Of a DNA stretch of 64,000 bases, positions 39,152 to 48,397 are shown in pieces. Both the position numbers and the translations under genes were made by a program. Origin of the DNA: Verrucomicrobiota bacterium. Lineage in GTDB: Bacteria > Verrucomicrobiota > Verrucomicrobiia > Verrucomicrobiales > Akkermansiaceae. The notes under the pieces are model-generated. The model was not told the origin of the DNA. It searched no databases and saw only the letters and a program-made list of their open reading frames with translations. Location: contig RDYP01000007.1 in NCBI GenBank assembly GCA_004293445.1, positions 1 through 64,000 of the forward strand. The letters run 5' to 3'. Numbering within the stretch: position 1 is the stretch's first letter; every line of letters begins with the position of its first letter.

Positions 39152-39970
39152 TCAACAAAGCCGGACCATGTCCTTCACAAACTGCCCCCACAAAAACAAC
39201 AGCCCGCGGAAAGAATACACAAAGTGCCCGTCGCCCGTCTCCACGATGATTCCAGCGTCCAGATTGTGACGGATCTGGGTCTTCATCTCCGCCTCGATCG
39301 CCGCCTCGATTTCATCCGGATCGGGCACCCGCAAAGCATCCACCCCCACCTTCCGCTTGCGCAGGAATTCATGGTGATCCCGCAAGATCTGATGGAAGCA
39401 ATTCCGCTCACAGGGAACATGGTTCCACCGCATGTGCGAAGGGCATTTCAAGGTCGGCGAAAAAGGATAGTTGGTCGTCCGCCACAGACCGCCCGACTTG
39501 TCGCGCGAGGTCACCGAAATGAATGCGAAGGCCACCTCACCCTGCTCACACAGACAGACCGCACTGACCGCACGTTCTTCCGGATGCCAGAAGAGCCGGA
39601 AATGCTGTTTCATTCCACCCCACTCCCAACCGCAGTCATCGACGTGCTCGAAGCCGGCCTCCTCCATCGCCCCGGCCGCTTCCACCGCATTCGGGAAAAA
39701 CGCGGGATTCGGCAGCTCGCGGCTCCGCAGCCGATTCTCCACCGGCAAGCGCATCCTGCGGATCCGCGTGAGCAGCTCCACCCAAGGCAGAAAGAACCAC
39801 AATGCCACCCCGATCAAACCACCCGCGACCCTGCCAGTCATGAAATAGAAAGCCATGAAGCTGGCTCCCAGAAACACCAGAGCCCCCAACTTCCGCCACA
39901 AGGCCCGCCGCGCCGACCGCAGGCCGAGGGCGAGAAGAAATAGACCAAGAACAATCAGACAGGGACGCAT
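39152..39970 (-). CDS. Membrane protein of unknown function
   Basis: This 272-residue protein begins with two or three hydrophobic helices (about 3-20, 28-45 and 50-65). A soluble domain of about 180 residues follows, with conserved-looking aromatic and histidine residues (GMKQHFRLFWHPEERAV, CPSHMRWNHVPCERNCFHQIL). No known family is recognised. ATG 39970 begins MRPCLIVLGLFLL. It is the upstream neighbour of the SNase gene on the same strand, 74 bp away. Confidence 0.62.
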   Translation of the reverse strand: MRPCLIVLGLFLLALGLRSARRALWRKLGALVFLGASFMAFYFMTGRVAGGLIGVALWFFLPWVELLTRIRRMRLPVENRLRSRELPNPAFFPNAVEAAGAMEEAGFEHVDDCGWEWGGMKQHFRLFWHPEERAVSAVCLCEQGEVAFAFISVTSRDKSGGLWRTTNYPFSPTLKCPSHMRWNHVPCERNCFHQILRDHHEFLRKRKVGVDALRVPDPDEIEAAIEAEMKTQIRHNLDAGIIVETGDGHFVYSFRGLLFLWGQFVKDMVRLC

Positions 39971-40155
39971 GCGGCAGGTTCGGAGTGCCACAAACAAGCG
40001 CGCCACCATCCCCCGTCAAGGAGGACCTTGCAAAACAAGCCATTGCCACCCCCGCGACCACCCCACATCCGCAGTTCCTTCCCCATCCTCCCAAGCGCCC
40101 ACCCCGCGGAAATCCCCTCGCCTCCCCGCACCCAGCCGCCCACATTCCCACCATC

Positions 40156-40671
40156 ATGGCCATCGAACGCTACGAAGACTTCACCCCCGACATTCCAGCC
40201 AGCGCCTTCGTCGCCTCCAGCGCCGACATCATCGGGCGCGTGAGCCTCGGCGAAGAGTCGAGCGTCTGGCACCACGCCACCCTTCGCGGCGACATCAACC
40301 GCATCAGCATCGGAGCCCACTCGAACGTCCAAGACAACGCGGTCATCCACCTCTCCGACGACCACGGCTGCCACGTCGGCGAATGGGTCACCATAGGCCA
40401 CTCCGCCATCCTCCACGCCTGCACCGTGAAGGACGAAGTCCTCGTCGGCATGGGAGCCATCGTGCTCGATGGTGCCATCATCGGCGAAAGGTCCATCATT
40501 GGTGCCGGCGCCCTGGTCACCGGCGGCAGCATCATCCCCCCCGGTTCCCTGGTCCTCGGCTCCCCCGCAAAAGTCGTCCGCACCCTCTCCGCCGAAGAAC
40601 AAGCCAAGGTCAAATCCTGGGCTGAAAAATACGTCGTCCAATCCCGCAAATACCTCAGCCGCGGCAACTGA
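40156..40671 (+). CDS. Gamma-class carbonic anhydrase-like protein
   Basis: This 171-residue left-handed beta-helix is built from hexapeptide repeats. SVWHHATLRGDINRISIG, VIHLSDDHGCHVGEWVTIGHSAILHAC contains the metal-binding histidines of gamma carbonic anhydrases (YrdA/PaaY type). LVGMGAIVLDGAIIGE follows. The family binds Zn, Fe or Co; activity of the short type is not always shown. The ATG at 40156 matches other family members. It is a single gene. Confidence 0.92.
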   Translation: MAIERYEDFTPDIPASAFVASSADIIGRVSLGEESSVWHHATLRGDINRISIGAHSNVQDNAVIHLSDDHGCHVGEWVTIGHSAILHACTVKDEVLVGMGAIVLDGAIIGERSIIGAGALVTGGSIIPPGSLVLGSPAKVVRTLSAEEQAKVKSWAEKYVVQSRKYLSRGN

Positions 40672-40761
40672 TTCCCGGCGGAGAATCTCACACCAAAAAC
40701 CGTCTCCTTTTCCGGATTCCCTTCCGCCACCTCGCGACTAGCTTTCCAAGAGCATCAAGCC

Positions 40762-42042
40762 ATGAAAAACCTGTTCGTCCTCCTCTCCCTCGCCAGCCTC
40801 GCCGCCGCGGAGCCGACCGGCCCGCGCGATTGGAAATCCTCGGCAAACACCACCATCCACGCCGACGCCCTCGCCCTGAAGCAAGGCATCGTGACCCTCC
40901 GCAAGGACGATGGCACGACCCTCAAGGTGCCCCTCGCCAAATTCGCGACCGATGATCAAAAAGCCCTTCTCGCCCACTTCGGCGAAGAGCAGGCGAAGGC
41001 CGCCAGCGGGTCCGGCATCGCATTCGTTACCGAGGGCCTGCCCCACCCCATCGGCAAAACAAGCGGACCGATCAAAACCGGCGACGGCTCCACCTACTTT
41101 GTCTATCTTCCGAAAACCCTGCGCGAAGGCCGCAAAGCCCCTCTCCTCCACTTCAACGGCTCAGGCGGCGGCAGCGCGGCATCGCTCAAAGGATATCTCG
41201 AAGGTGCCGAACTCAACGGCTGGATCCTCGCCGCCTGCGTGGAATCCCGGAACTCGAATCCCATCCCGAGCAACCACGAACACGCGAAACGCTGCGTCGA
41301 ACACCTCGTCAGCACCTTGCCGATCGATCGCGAACGCGTCTATTTCACCGGCCAATCCGGCGGCGGTGCGATGTCCTTTTACAATGCGGCCCGCCTCGAT
41401 GCCGCCGGCGCGATTCCACTGATCGGTTACATCCCACAAGGCACCTCCATCCGCAAAGGCCACTACTTCATCTGCGGCGGCGCGACCGACTGGAATCGCT
41501 ATCTCTGCGGCCAAGCCACCGTCTTTCTCGGCAAAGATGCGGTCCATCGCGTTCACCCCGGCGGCCACTCCAGCACGCCATCATGGATTCTCAACGAGGG
41601 CATCACCTGGCTCAATGGCCGCTACCTCGGCGATGCATCCCGCAAACGCGAGCTCGATCCCGAACGCGCCGACTACGAGGCCGCCCTGCTCGCGTGGATC
41701 GGCGTCCTGCGTGAAAAAGAACCGCACCGCGCCCTCTTCTGGTGCCGTTTCCTCACCGACACCTACAAAGCCAAAGGCAATACCGCCACCGCCGCCGAAG
41801 CCATCGCACGCGAACTCGAGAGAGACGACATCAACAAACTCTACGTCGAAGGCATCGCGGCCATCGACGAGTTCTCCCGCGACTACTACGCGACCTTCGA
41901 ATACAGCGGCTACGCCAACGGCCTCACCTCCGATCGCATCATCAAGGCCGCCGACAAACTCGCCGAGAAATACGCGGGCATCCCCTTCATCGAGGACACC
42001 GCCCGCGAAATGGGCCTCAAAACCGCCGGCCAACGGAGATAA
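40762..42042 (+). CDS. Exported alpha/beta hydrolase with N-terminal SHD1 domain
   Basis: This 426-residue protein has a signal peptide (MKNLFVLLSLASLAAA). Residues 20-75 form an SHD1 (SLA1 homology 1) domain (RDWKSSANTTIHADALALKQG, TTLKVPLAKFATDDQ), common in exported proteins of this phylum. An alpha/beta hydrolase follows with nucleophile GQSGGGAMSF and HPGGHSSTP (histidine). A helical C-terminal extension lies beyond residue 290. The substrate is likely extracellular or periplasmic and is unknown. It starts 90 bp after the carbonic anhydrase gene. Confidence 0.8.
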   Translation: MKNLFVLLSLASLAAAEPTGPRDWKSSANTTIHADALALKQGIVTLRKDDGTTLKVPLAKFATDDQKALLAHFGEEQAKAASGSGIAFVTEGLPHPIGKTSGPIKTGDGSTYFVYLPKTLREGRKAPLLHFNGSGGGSAASLKGYLEGAELNGWILAACVESRNSNPIPSNHEHAKRCVEHLVSTLPIDRERVYFTGQSGGGAMSFYNAARLDAAGAIPLIGYIPQGTSIRKGHYFICGGATDWNRYLCGQATVFLGKDAVHRVHPGGHSSTPSWILNEGITWLNGRYLGDASRKRELDPERADYEAALLAWIGVLREKEPHRALFWCRFLTDTYKAKGNTATAAEAIARELERDDINKLYVEGIAAIDEFSRDYYATFEYSGYANGLTSDRIIKAADKLAEKYAGIPFIEDTAREMGLKTAGQRR

Positions 42043-42120
42043 CGACACCCGCTTGCAAGCGGTCGGACCGCAGAGCGGGTTCGACGTTCGACATCCTGCG
42101 ACCAAGAGTCCGGCACCGCC

Positions 42121-42882
42121 ATGGATCCGCTCGATCTGATTCCTTTCCTCGATCTCACCACCCTCGGCACCTGCGACACGCCCGCAGTGGTCGAGGCCGT
42201 GGCGCGCCGCGCACTGCACCCGCTGGCGAGTCGGCCGGAACTTCATTGTGCGGCACTTTGCACTTGGCCGAACTTCGCGGCCGACGCCGCCCGACTGCTG
42301 GCCGGATCTCCCGTAAAACTCGCCTGCGTCGCCGCCGCCTTCCCCTGCTCGCAGGCTCCACTGAAAATCAAGCAAGGAGAGATCGAACAGGCGGTGGCCG
42401 ACGGTGCCGACGAGATCGATATCGCCATTCCCCGCGGCCTTGCCATCGCCGGCGACTTCGCGGCACTGGCCGCCGAGCTCCGTGCGCTCAAAGCCGCCTG
42501 CGGTTCCGCACGGCTGAAGGTGATCCTGGAAACCTGCGACCTGAAGCGGCCGGACTTGATCCGCAGTATCTGCCAGATCGCGCTGGAATGCGGAGCGGAC
42601 TTTCTCAAGACATCGACCGGCATGGGCAGCCACGGCGCGACGCCCGAACACGCCCTCATCCTCTTCCAAGCCGCCCGCGACTGGCACGCAACAACAGGCC
42701 GGACCGTCGGGGTGAAACCGGCAGGCGGCATCCGTCGCCACGCGGATGCACGGATCTATCATCAACTCGCCATCGACCACCTGCCTTCGGTCACGCCCGA
42801 CACCTTCCGGCTCGGAGCTTCGTCGCTACTCGATGACCTGCTGCGCCCACCCGGCGAGGAGGAGAGTCCCAGCGGCTACTGA
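42121..42882 (+). CDS. deoC: Deoxyribose-phosphate aldolase
   Basis: This 253-residue class I aldolase splits 2-deoxyribose 5-phosphate into glyceraldehyde 3-phosphate and acetaldehyde. DFLKTSTG contains the Schiff-base lysine, VGVKPAGGIR the second active-site lysine, and LDLTTLG the N-terminal substrate loop (usually D-H-T). Threonine replaces the usual histidine there. Family length is matched. It converges with the kinase gene, 4 bp between stops. Confidence 0.93.
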   Translation: MDPLDLIPFLDLTTLGTCDTPAVVEAVARRALHPLASRPELHCAALCTWPNFAADAARLLAGSPVKLACVAAAFPCSQAPLKIKQGEIEQAVADGADEIDIAIPRGLAIAGDFAALAAELRALKAACGSARLKVILETCDLKRPDLIRSICQIALECGADFLKTSTGMGSHGATPEHALILFQAARDWHATTGRTVGVKPAGGIRRHADARIYHQLAIDHLPSVTPDTFRLGASSLLDDLLRPPGEEESPSGY

Positions 42883-42886
42883 TCGA

Positions 42887-44086
42887 TCAGCCGCGGCGGA
42901 TTTTCGATCCGGCGAACAGGATGGTGATGCGATAAACCCGCTTCTCCCGCGTCTCGATCTTACCCGTGCTCAGGTCGAAGCGCTCCGGGATTTCTTGGCG
43001 ATGGATGTCCACGCTGGCCCGGAAACCGCGCTCCGAAAAGATATCGATCAGGATGGCCAGCGCGATCCCTTGGCGGAAAAGCGGATTCTCGGTGTTGATC
43101 ATCGCCCGACCGCTCACCGCATAGCGCTGGATGATCGGCATCATCTTCCCCTGGATGAAATCGACCACCGCGCTCAGTAGCTCCGGGTGCTCCACCTGAT
43201 AGCCATCGAGTCGTTTCACCAGTTCCTGCCGCGCATGCTGCACGATCTCATCCGCTAGGGGAATGTGGCGCAGTGAGTCGTAAGTCCGAGGATCAAGCTC
43301 CAGCGAGCTCTGGTATTCCAGCTCGCGGATGATGTTCTGCTGGACCACCTCGATCGACGCCTGCGCGTTGATAAAGTGATAGTGGAAGATCTGCTTGAGC
43401 GAGACCAGCGCATCATAGGTCTTCTCCTTGAAGGTCCGATAGCGGTTGCGCGCCAACTCCGGATCGAAGTCGGTATTGCGCTCTTCCCAAAGCTCGCCGA
43501 CGCCCGTCTTGCGGACCTCCGCATTGTGCTCCAGCGCCTCGCGGCCCCGCTTGAGCTGACGGGCGATGCTCTCCGCCTCGTCGACGAACAGCACCATGAT
43601 GTGGAAAGTCGGCTGGCGAAAAAGATGGGCCTGTGGAGTCCCGGCGAACTCACGCCGCAGGGCAATCATCTGATCGTAAAACAATTTCAGACACTCCACC
43701 TGCACCTTTGTCCGCGGGAAGCCGTCGAGCACCGTGCTGTCGCGGAAACGCGGCTCAAGCAGTTCTTTCAAGAGCAGCCGGAGCACTTCCTCGTCGCCCA
43801 CCATCCCGCCGCCCGCCTTGATCTTCCGCGCCTCGGGCGAATCCAACAACTGACTGATCACGATCGGCTCCGCAGTGATTCCACGCAGCTCGCGGATGAA
43901 GTCCGTGTTCGTCCCTTTGCCCGATCCCGGCGCACCACCGAGGAGGATCAGCTCCTTGGGAAACTGCAGCTTTTCACGTCCCAACTCCGCTTCGAGCTGC
44001 TTCCACACCCGATTGAAAATCAACTGGGCGTCCTTGATCTCAAGATCCTGCGGACTGGTCGCGGCGGGGGGCGGGCTGGAACTCAT
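42887..44086 (-). CDS. Adenylate-kinase-like nucleoside monophosphate kinase with long C-terminal domain
   Basis: This 399-residue protein has an N-terminal NMP kinase core: GGAPGSGKGT P-loop near residue 50 and DGFPRT near 125, typical of adenylate kinases. The core ends near residue 235. A further ~160 residues (LEYQSSLELDPRTYDSL to the end) have no recognisable family. The usual adenylate kinase is about 215 residues, so this is a distinct enlarged type. The substrate could be AMP or another nucleotide. ATG 44086 begins MSSSPPP. Confidence 0.78.
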   Translation of the reverse strand: MSSSPPPAATSPQDLEIKDAQLIFNRVWKQLEAELGREKLQFPKELILLGGAPGSGKGTNTDFIRELRGITAEPIVISQLLDSPEARKIKAGGGMVGDEEVLRLLLKELLEPRFRDSTVLDGFPRTKVQVECLKLFYDQMIALRREFAGTPQAHLFRQPTFHIMVLFVDEAESIARQLKRGREALEHNAEVRKTGVGELWEERNTDFDPELARNRYRTFKEKTYDALVSLKQIFHYHFINAQASIEVVQQNIIRELEYQSSLELDPRTYDSLRHIPLADEIVQHARQELVKRLDGYQVEHPELLSAVVDFIQGKMMPIIQRYAVSGRAMINTENPLFRQGIALAILIDIFSERGFRASVDIHRQEIPERFDLSTGKIETREKRVYRITILFAGSKIRRG

Positions 44087-44175
44087 GGCGGGCAGAGAGC
44101 ACAATATTCCAAGCAAGCCGTCGAGCATCGCGTCACCCGCCTTGCGCAGACGACACCGCGCGCCAGCTTCTTGGG

Positions 44176-45393
44176 ATGATCTGTCCCGCCACCCGTGACG
44201 AAGCCCTCACGCAACTCGCCGACTTCGTCCCGCGCGCTCCACTCTACGCCCGCGACCGCAATCATGTGATTCCCGGGCACCCAGCGGTCTCCCGCCTCTC
44301 CCCAGCCATCCGCCACCGTCTCGTCACCGAGGACGAAGTCGCCGCCGCCGTCCTCGCCGTCCACTCCCCGGATCGAGTGGAAAAGTTCGTGCAAGAAGTT
44401 TACTGGCGGCGCTACTGGAAAGCCTGGCTCTCTCTGCGCCCGGAAGTCTGGCACGACTACCTCGCCGCCCTACGCGCGCTGCCCGATTCCCCCGCGGTCC
44501 ACCGCGTCGAAGCCGCCGATTCCGGTAACGCGGTAATCGACCACTTCGCCCGCGAGCTGGTCGGCACCGGCTACCTTCACAACCACGCCCGGATGTGGTT
44601 CGCCGCCTGGTGGGTCCACGAAGCCCGCCTCCCCTGGGAAGCCGGGGCCGACTTCTTTTTCCGCCACCTGCTCGATGGCGACCCGGCATCAAACACCCTC
44701 TCCTGGCGCTGGGTCGCCGGCCTGCAAACTCCTGGAAAAACCTACCTAGCCCGCCGCTCCAATCTGGAAAAATACCTCGCGCCCGATCTGCTCGAATCGC
44801 TCGCCCAAGGCCTGCCCGACTTCGAGAACCCCCGCTCCTACCTGCCGGACATTCCCGCCCGCGTCCCCATCACCCGCCCGGAACTGCCTGCTGCCGAGCC
44901 CGATTTCCAGCTCACCAGCGGCCTCTGGATTCACGACGAGGACCTCTCACCGGAAAGCTCACCCATCGCGACCCACGAGTTCACCGCGATCATCGTCGGC
45001 GACAATCCCTCATCGCGCGACGCCTTCGCCGTCCCCACCGCAAAGCGCGCGTGGCTCGATGCCGCCCTGACCGATGCCGCCACGCGCGCCGGCCGCCATT
45101 GGCAACTGCCGACCGCGCGGGTCGACGGCCCCGATCTCGCCGCATCGCTCCTCAGCTGGGCGCAAAATACGGGCATCCAACAAATCGTCACCCTCCGGCC
45201 CGAGGTCGGCGCGCTCGACGATGCCCTGCCGCAGGTCACCACCAAACTCGCCGCTGCGGGCATCCGCCTCGCCCTCGTCGACCGCCCGCAAGACCTCGCA
45301 CTGCGCCCACTCGCCACCGCTGGCTTTTTCCAATTCCGCGAACGCATGCTGAAGCGCACGAAACCCACCGAAAGCGCCAAAAATCCTCGTTGA
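44176..45393 (+). CDS. Photolyase/cryptochrome-family protein with apparently permuted domain order
   Basis: In this 405-residue protein residues 1-230 are the FAD-binding helical domain of photolyases (FVQEVYWRRYWKAWLS, TGYLHNHARMWFAAWWV at 131-147, LLDGDPASNTLSWRWVAG at 165-182). The usual N-terminal alpha/beta antenna domain is missing in front. About 150 residues resembling it follow instead (LWIHDEDLSPE near 250, AIIVGD, IVTLRPEVGALDDAL, FFQFRERMLKR near the end). It would use FAD and light to repair DNA or sense light. The permutation is an inference from motif order. Confidence 0.78.
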   Translation: MICPATRDEALTQLADFVPRAPLYARDRNHVIPGHPAVSRLSPAIRHRLVTEDEVAAAVLAVHSPDRVEKFVQEVYWRRYWKAWLSLRPEVWHDYLAALRALPDSPAVHRVEAADSGNAVIDHFARELVGTGYLHNHARMWFAAWWVHEARLPWEAGADFFFRHLLDGDPASNTLSWRWVAGLQTPGKTYLARRSNLEKYLAPDLLESLAQGLPDFENPRSYLPDIPARVPITRPELPAAEPDFQLTSGLWIHDEDLSPESSPIATHEFTAIIVGDNPSSRDAFAVPTAKRAWLDAALTDAATRAGRHWQLPTARVDGPDLAASLLSWAQNTGIQQIVTLRPEVGALDDALPQVTTKLAAAGIRLALVDRPQDLALRPLATAGFFQFRERMLKRTKPTESAKNPR

Positions 45394-45425
45394 ATCCCTT
45401 CCCCAAGCCCCACGAAACTCCTCCC

Positions 45426-45674
45426 ATGTCCGACCTCCCTGTCCTCTACCTCAAGCCCGGCTGCCCTTGGTGCGATGAAGTCGTCACCTACCTCGCCCAG
45501 CAAAAAATTGCCGTTCGGAAAGTGATCGTCTCCGGCAACCGCGCCGCCATGCAGGAAATGGTCGACCTCTCCGGCCAATCGAAGGCCCCGACGATGGACT
45601 GGCACGGCGAAGTGCTCGCGGACTTCGGCGTCGACGAACTGCGCCCTTTCCTGAAACAGCGCGGAGTGATCTGA
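45426..45674 (+). CDS. Glutaredoxin-like protein
   Basis: This 82-residue thioredoxin-fold protein has the redox centre CPWC (residues 13-16), a KAPTM cis-Pro loop and a C-terminal LRPFLKQ helix. It is of the small GrxC type, likely reducing disulfides with glutathione or another thiol. It starts 33 bp after the photolyase stop and probably shares its transcript. Confidence 0.88.
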   Translation: MSDLPVLYLKPGCPWCDEVVTYLAQQKIAVRKVIVSGNRAAMQEMVDLSGQSKAPTMDWHGEVLADFGVDELRPFLKQRGVI

Positions 45675-45689
45675 CAAACGCCACGCGCG

Positions 45690-47390
45690 TCAAAGCTCCA
45701 GCTCCACCGACTTCAGCGCGATGTAGAGCGAATTCGACCGCTCCAAGCGCGGTTGCAACGCCGCCTTCTGCGCGGCCAATTCCCGGCGCACCTCGATCAG
45801 CCCGCTCGAATAATCGCGGAACAACACGCGGATCGCCTCGCCATGATCGGCGCGCAGTCCGTCCGCAAAAGTCCCCGCCCCGGCGAGCAGGCGCTCCCGA
45901 TAGGCCGCGACAACCCGCGCCCGCGTGATCCATCCGGCGCAGCCTGCCAACAAAAACACCGCCCACGCGCCGGCGAGCAGACCGAAGGGCAAGCCCGACA
46001 AGCCAAGCAAACCGCAGGATCCAGCCGCGATCAAAAGCAGCAGGCCGACCACGGTGAAGCCTTGCAAAATCCGATTCCGCCGACGCAGCAAAGGATCCAG
46101 CACACCCCGAATCCGCAATCCACCCAAAGCCTGCGGCAAGGCCTTCTCCAGACCCGCGACGAAGCGACCGATCACATCCTCACGTCCGGCATCGGCCACT
46201 GCGCAGGCACCTGGCTCGAAGCCCATCCGCTCCTTCACCCGTGGCCGCAAGGTCTCCCAATGCGCCGCACAGGCGGAAAGCATCCGCGCCGCATCGTCCT
46301 GCGCGAAGCCAATCACCATCTCCTGCATCCGCGCCGCAAAAGTCCCCTCGATCTCCACCGCCAATCGATCGCCCAAGAGCAGCCGGGCGAAAGATCGCCA
46401 CCAGCCCAACTTCGAACGCAAGCGCCGCACCACCACCTCTACCTCCGCCCGATAACGCTCCAAGGCCGCAACCAAAACACGCGGAGAGGCCGCCAAGGAA
46501 TCGTCTCGCAGCAACTCAAGCTCGCGCTCGATCCCCGATAGAAACCAAGCGTCGTCCTCCATCCCACGACGACGAATGTCAAAAAACGCCTCCAGCCGCC
46601 TCACCTTGCGCGCGGCATGATGCCATCCGTCATGCAACAACTGCCGCCGCTCCATCGAATCGCAGATCCGCTCGGATACGAAATGCTCCAGATTGGAAAA
46701 TCGGCTGGCCGACCACAGCTCCCGGCTCACCGGCCGCGACCGCTTCGCTTCCAAAGCCAACCGCGCGGACACGGGAAAGATCGGCAACTCCCTGCCCAAG
46801 CGCTTCATCGACAGATCGCGCATGTGGCCGAGGATGATCGGGATATCCAGCGGCTGTTTCAGATCGACCCGCTGGACCACCAAGGCGGCACGCCCCAAGG
46901 CCGCAGGCGAAAGCCGCGACAAGGCATCCCAGGTCGCCGCTGTCCATGGATTCTCCGCTGTGAACACCGCAAGCACCAAGTCCGCGTGCTCCAGAAAAGG
47001 CCCCAGCGATGGCAAATGCTCACTGCCCCGCGCATTGGTCCCTGGCGTGTCGAGCAGCTCGAAATTCCGCAGATACTCGTTCGGCCGCCGACAGTCGACC
47101 ACCCACGCCCCCTCGGCGCGCTCCGACTCGGCCCCATGGCGATAAAGCCGGATCTCCGAAGTCATCGGCAGCGGCCCCGCCGGACAGAGCTCCGAACCCG
47201 CGAGCGCGTTGAGCAGGGTCGACTTGCCCGCATTGACCTCCCCGATCGCGGCGATCAACACCGGCTGCCCAAGCGATGGCCCGACTTCCCCGGCTTCGGC
47301 CTCCATCCCCACTTCAGCCGCGAAGTCGTCGATCCACCCCAGCAGCTCGACAAGCCGGTCACGCACCGCGAAATAACGCTCACCCGGCAT
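45690..47390 (-). CDS. Dynamin-like GTPase with C-terminal membrane segments
   Basis: This 566-residue protein has a large GTPase domain at the N-terminus: P-loop GEVNAGKST (50-58), DTPGT (114-118) and VVQRVDL as G4. A helical stalk follows (about 260-430). Two hydrophobic segments separated by a short turn (around residues 455-500) would insert in the membrane. This is the pattern of bacterial dynamin-like proteins, which bind and remodel membrane. ATG 47390 is preferred over TTG 47402. It follows the deacetylase gene by 24 bp on the same strand. Confidence 0.84.
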   Translation of the reverse strand: MPGERYFAVRDRLVELLGWIDDFAAEVGMEAEAGEVGPSLGQPVLIAAIGEVNAGKSTLLNALAGSELCPAGPLPMTSEIRLYRHGAESERAEGAWVVDCRRPNEYLRNFELLDTPGTNARGSEHLPSLGPFLEHADLVLAVFTAENPWTAATWDALSRLSPAALGRAALVVQRVDLKQPLDIPIILGHMRDLSMKRLGRELPIFPVSARLALEAKRSRPVSRELWSASRFSNLEHFVSERICDSMERRQLLHDGWHHAARKVRRLEAFFDIRRRGMEDDAWFLSGIERELELLRDDSLAASPRVLVAALERYRAEVEVVVRRLRSKLGWWRSFARLLLGDRLAVEIEGTFAARMQEMVIGFAQDDAARMLSACAAHWETLRPRVKERMGFEPGACAVADAGREDVIGRFVAGLEKALPQALGGLRIRGVLDPLLRRRNRILQGFTVVGLLLLIAAGSCGLLGLSGLPFGLLAGAWAVFLLAGCAGWITRARVVAAYRERLLAGAGTFADGLRADHGEAIRVLFRDYSSGLIEVRRELAAQKAALQPRLERSNSLYIALKSVELEL

Positions 47391-47414
47391 CGTGCGAAAC
47401 AATCGAAACCCTCC

Positions 47415-48254
47415 TTATTGACCCGCAGCCAAAGGCCCCGGCTCGACTTGGCTGCCCATGGCGAGCAACTGCGACACCGTGACAAACTTGTATCCCCGCT
47501 TCAGCAAGCCATCGATCGTCGCCGGCATGGCGTCCACCGTGCCCGCGTGCAAGTCGTGAGCCAGCAAGATGGCACCCGGCGTGGTCGCGGAAATCATCCG
47601 CGAGGTGATCACTCCCGCCCCCGGCTTCTTCCAGTCCAAGGGATCGACCGACCACATGATCGTCGGATACCGCAGTTCCGCCCGGACCCACTCCCGCTGC
47701 CGCTGGAGCAGCGCACCATAGGGCGGACGCATCGTGCGCGGCTGCACGCCCGCTGCACGTGCCACGGCATCGCGGCACTTCAGCAATTCCTCGCGCACCG
47801 CGGAGTCGCTCAATTTGCTGAGAATCGGATGGTTGTAGGTGTGATTGCCGATCTCGTGCCCCTCCGACACCGTGCGCCGCAGCACGCTCGGATAGAGATC
47901 CACATTGCGGCCGATCACGTAAAAGGTGGCCTTCACGTTCCGCTCCCGCAGGATGTCGAGCAAACGCGGCGTATTTCTCGGATGCGGCCCGTCGTCAAAG
48001 GTCAGCGCGATGTACGGCTGCGAAACCGCAACCCGCGAAAAAGTCACCCCCGAGCTGGCTCCCGATGCCGGGAAATTCATGTCCGGATTCCGCAACACCG
48101 GACCACCCAAGCGCGGCGTGCGATAGCCCGTATTGGCCGTCGTCCGCGCCGCCGCACCACCACCATCACCCTCGCCGAAGGAAAGCATCGAGCAACTGCT
48201 GCCCAGCGACGCGCTCAAGGCGATGAAACCACGACGCGAGAGCTTCGGAACCAT
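47415..48254 (-). CDS. Polysaccharide deacetylase (NodB domain), exported
   Basis: This 279-residue exported protein has a signal with a twin-arginine-like SRRGFIAL. The NodB domain shows all motifs: LTFDDGPHP (catalytic Asp and metal Asp), GNHTYNHP (metal His pair), RPPYGAL and LLAHDLH. It would remove acetyl groups from peptidoglycan or another polysaccharide outside the cytoplasm. ATG 48254 was chosen because it places the signal at the N-terminus; 48317 is possible. Confidence 0.9.
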   Translation of the reverse strand: MVPKLSRRGFIALSASLGSSCSMLSFGEGDGGGAAARTTANTGYRTPRLGGPVLRNPDMNFPASGASSGVTFSRVAVSQPYIALTFDDGPHPRNTPRLLDILRERNVKATFYVIGRNVDLYPSVLRRTVSEGHEIGNHTYNHPILSKLSDSAVREELLKCRDAVARAAGVQPRTMRPPYGALLQRQREWVRAELRYPTIMWSVDPLDWKKPGAGVITSRMISATTPGAILLAHDLHAGTVDAMPATIDGLLKRGYKFVTVSQLLAMGSQVEPGPLAAGQ

Positions 48255-48397
48255 CGATGCACCCGTTTTCGAAGAAGTGAGAATCTGGAAATCAAGGGGC
48301 TGGAAAGGGCGCTTCATGCGGGAAAGGAAAGCTTTGAGATGGTCGGACCCTATCGGCCGCGAGGTCTTTGTCACGCCTGCATTTGATCGCCCTCAAC
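48255..48397. other. Intergenic segment between mtnP and the deacetylase gene
   Basis: This 143-bp gap, or 80 bp if the deacetylase starts at 48317, probably holds its promoter on the minus strand. Nothing else is visible. Confidence 0.3.

Noticed and set aside
46617-48386. 589-codon plus-strand ORF
   Set aside because: It lies opposite the dynamin-like and deacetylase genes and is composed of Arg/Pro/His-rich antisense sequence.
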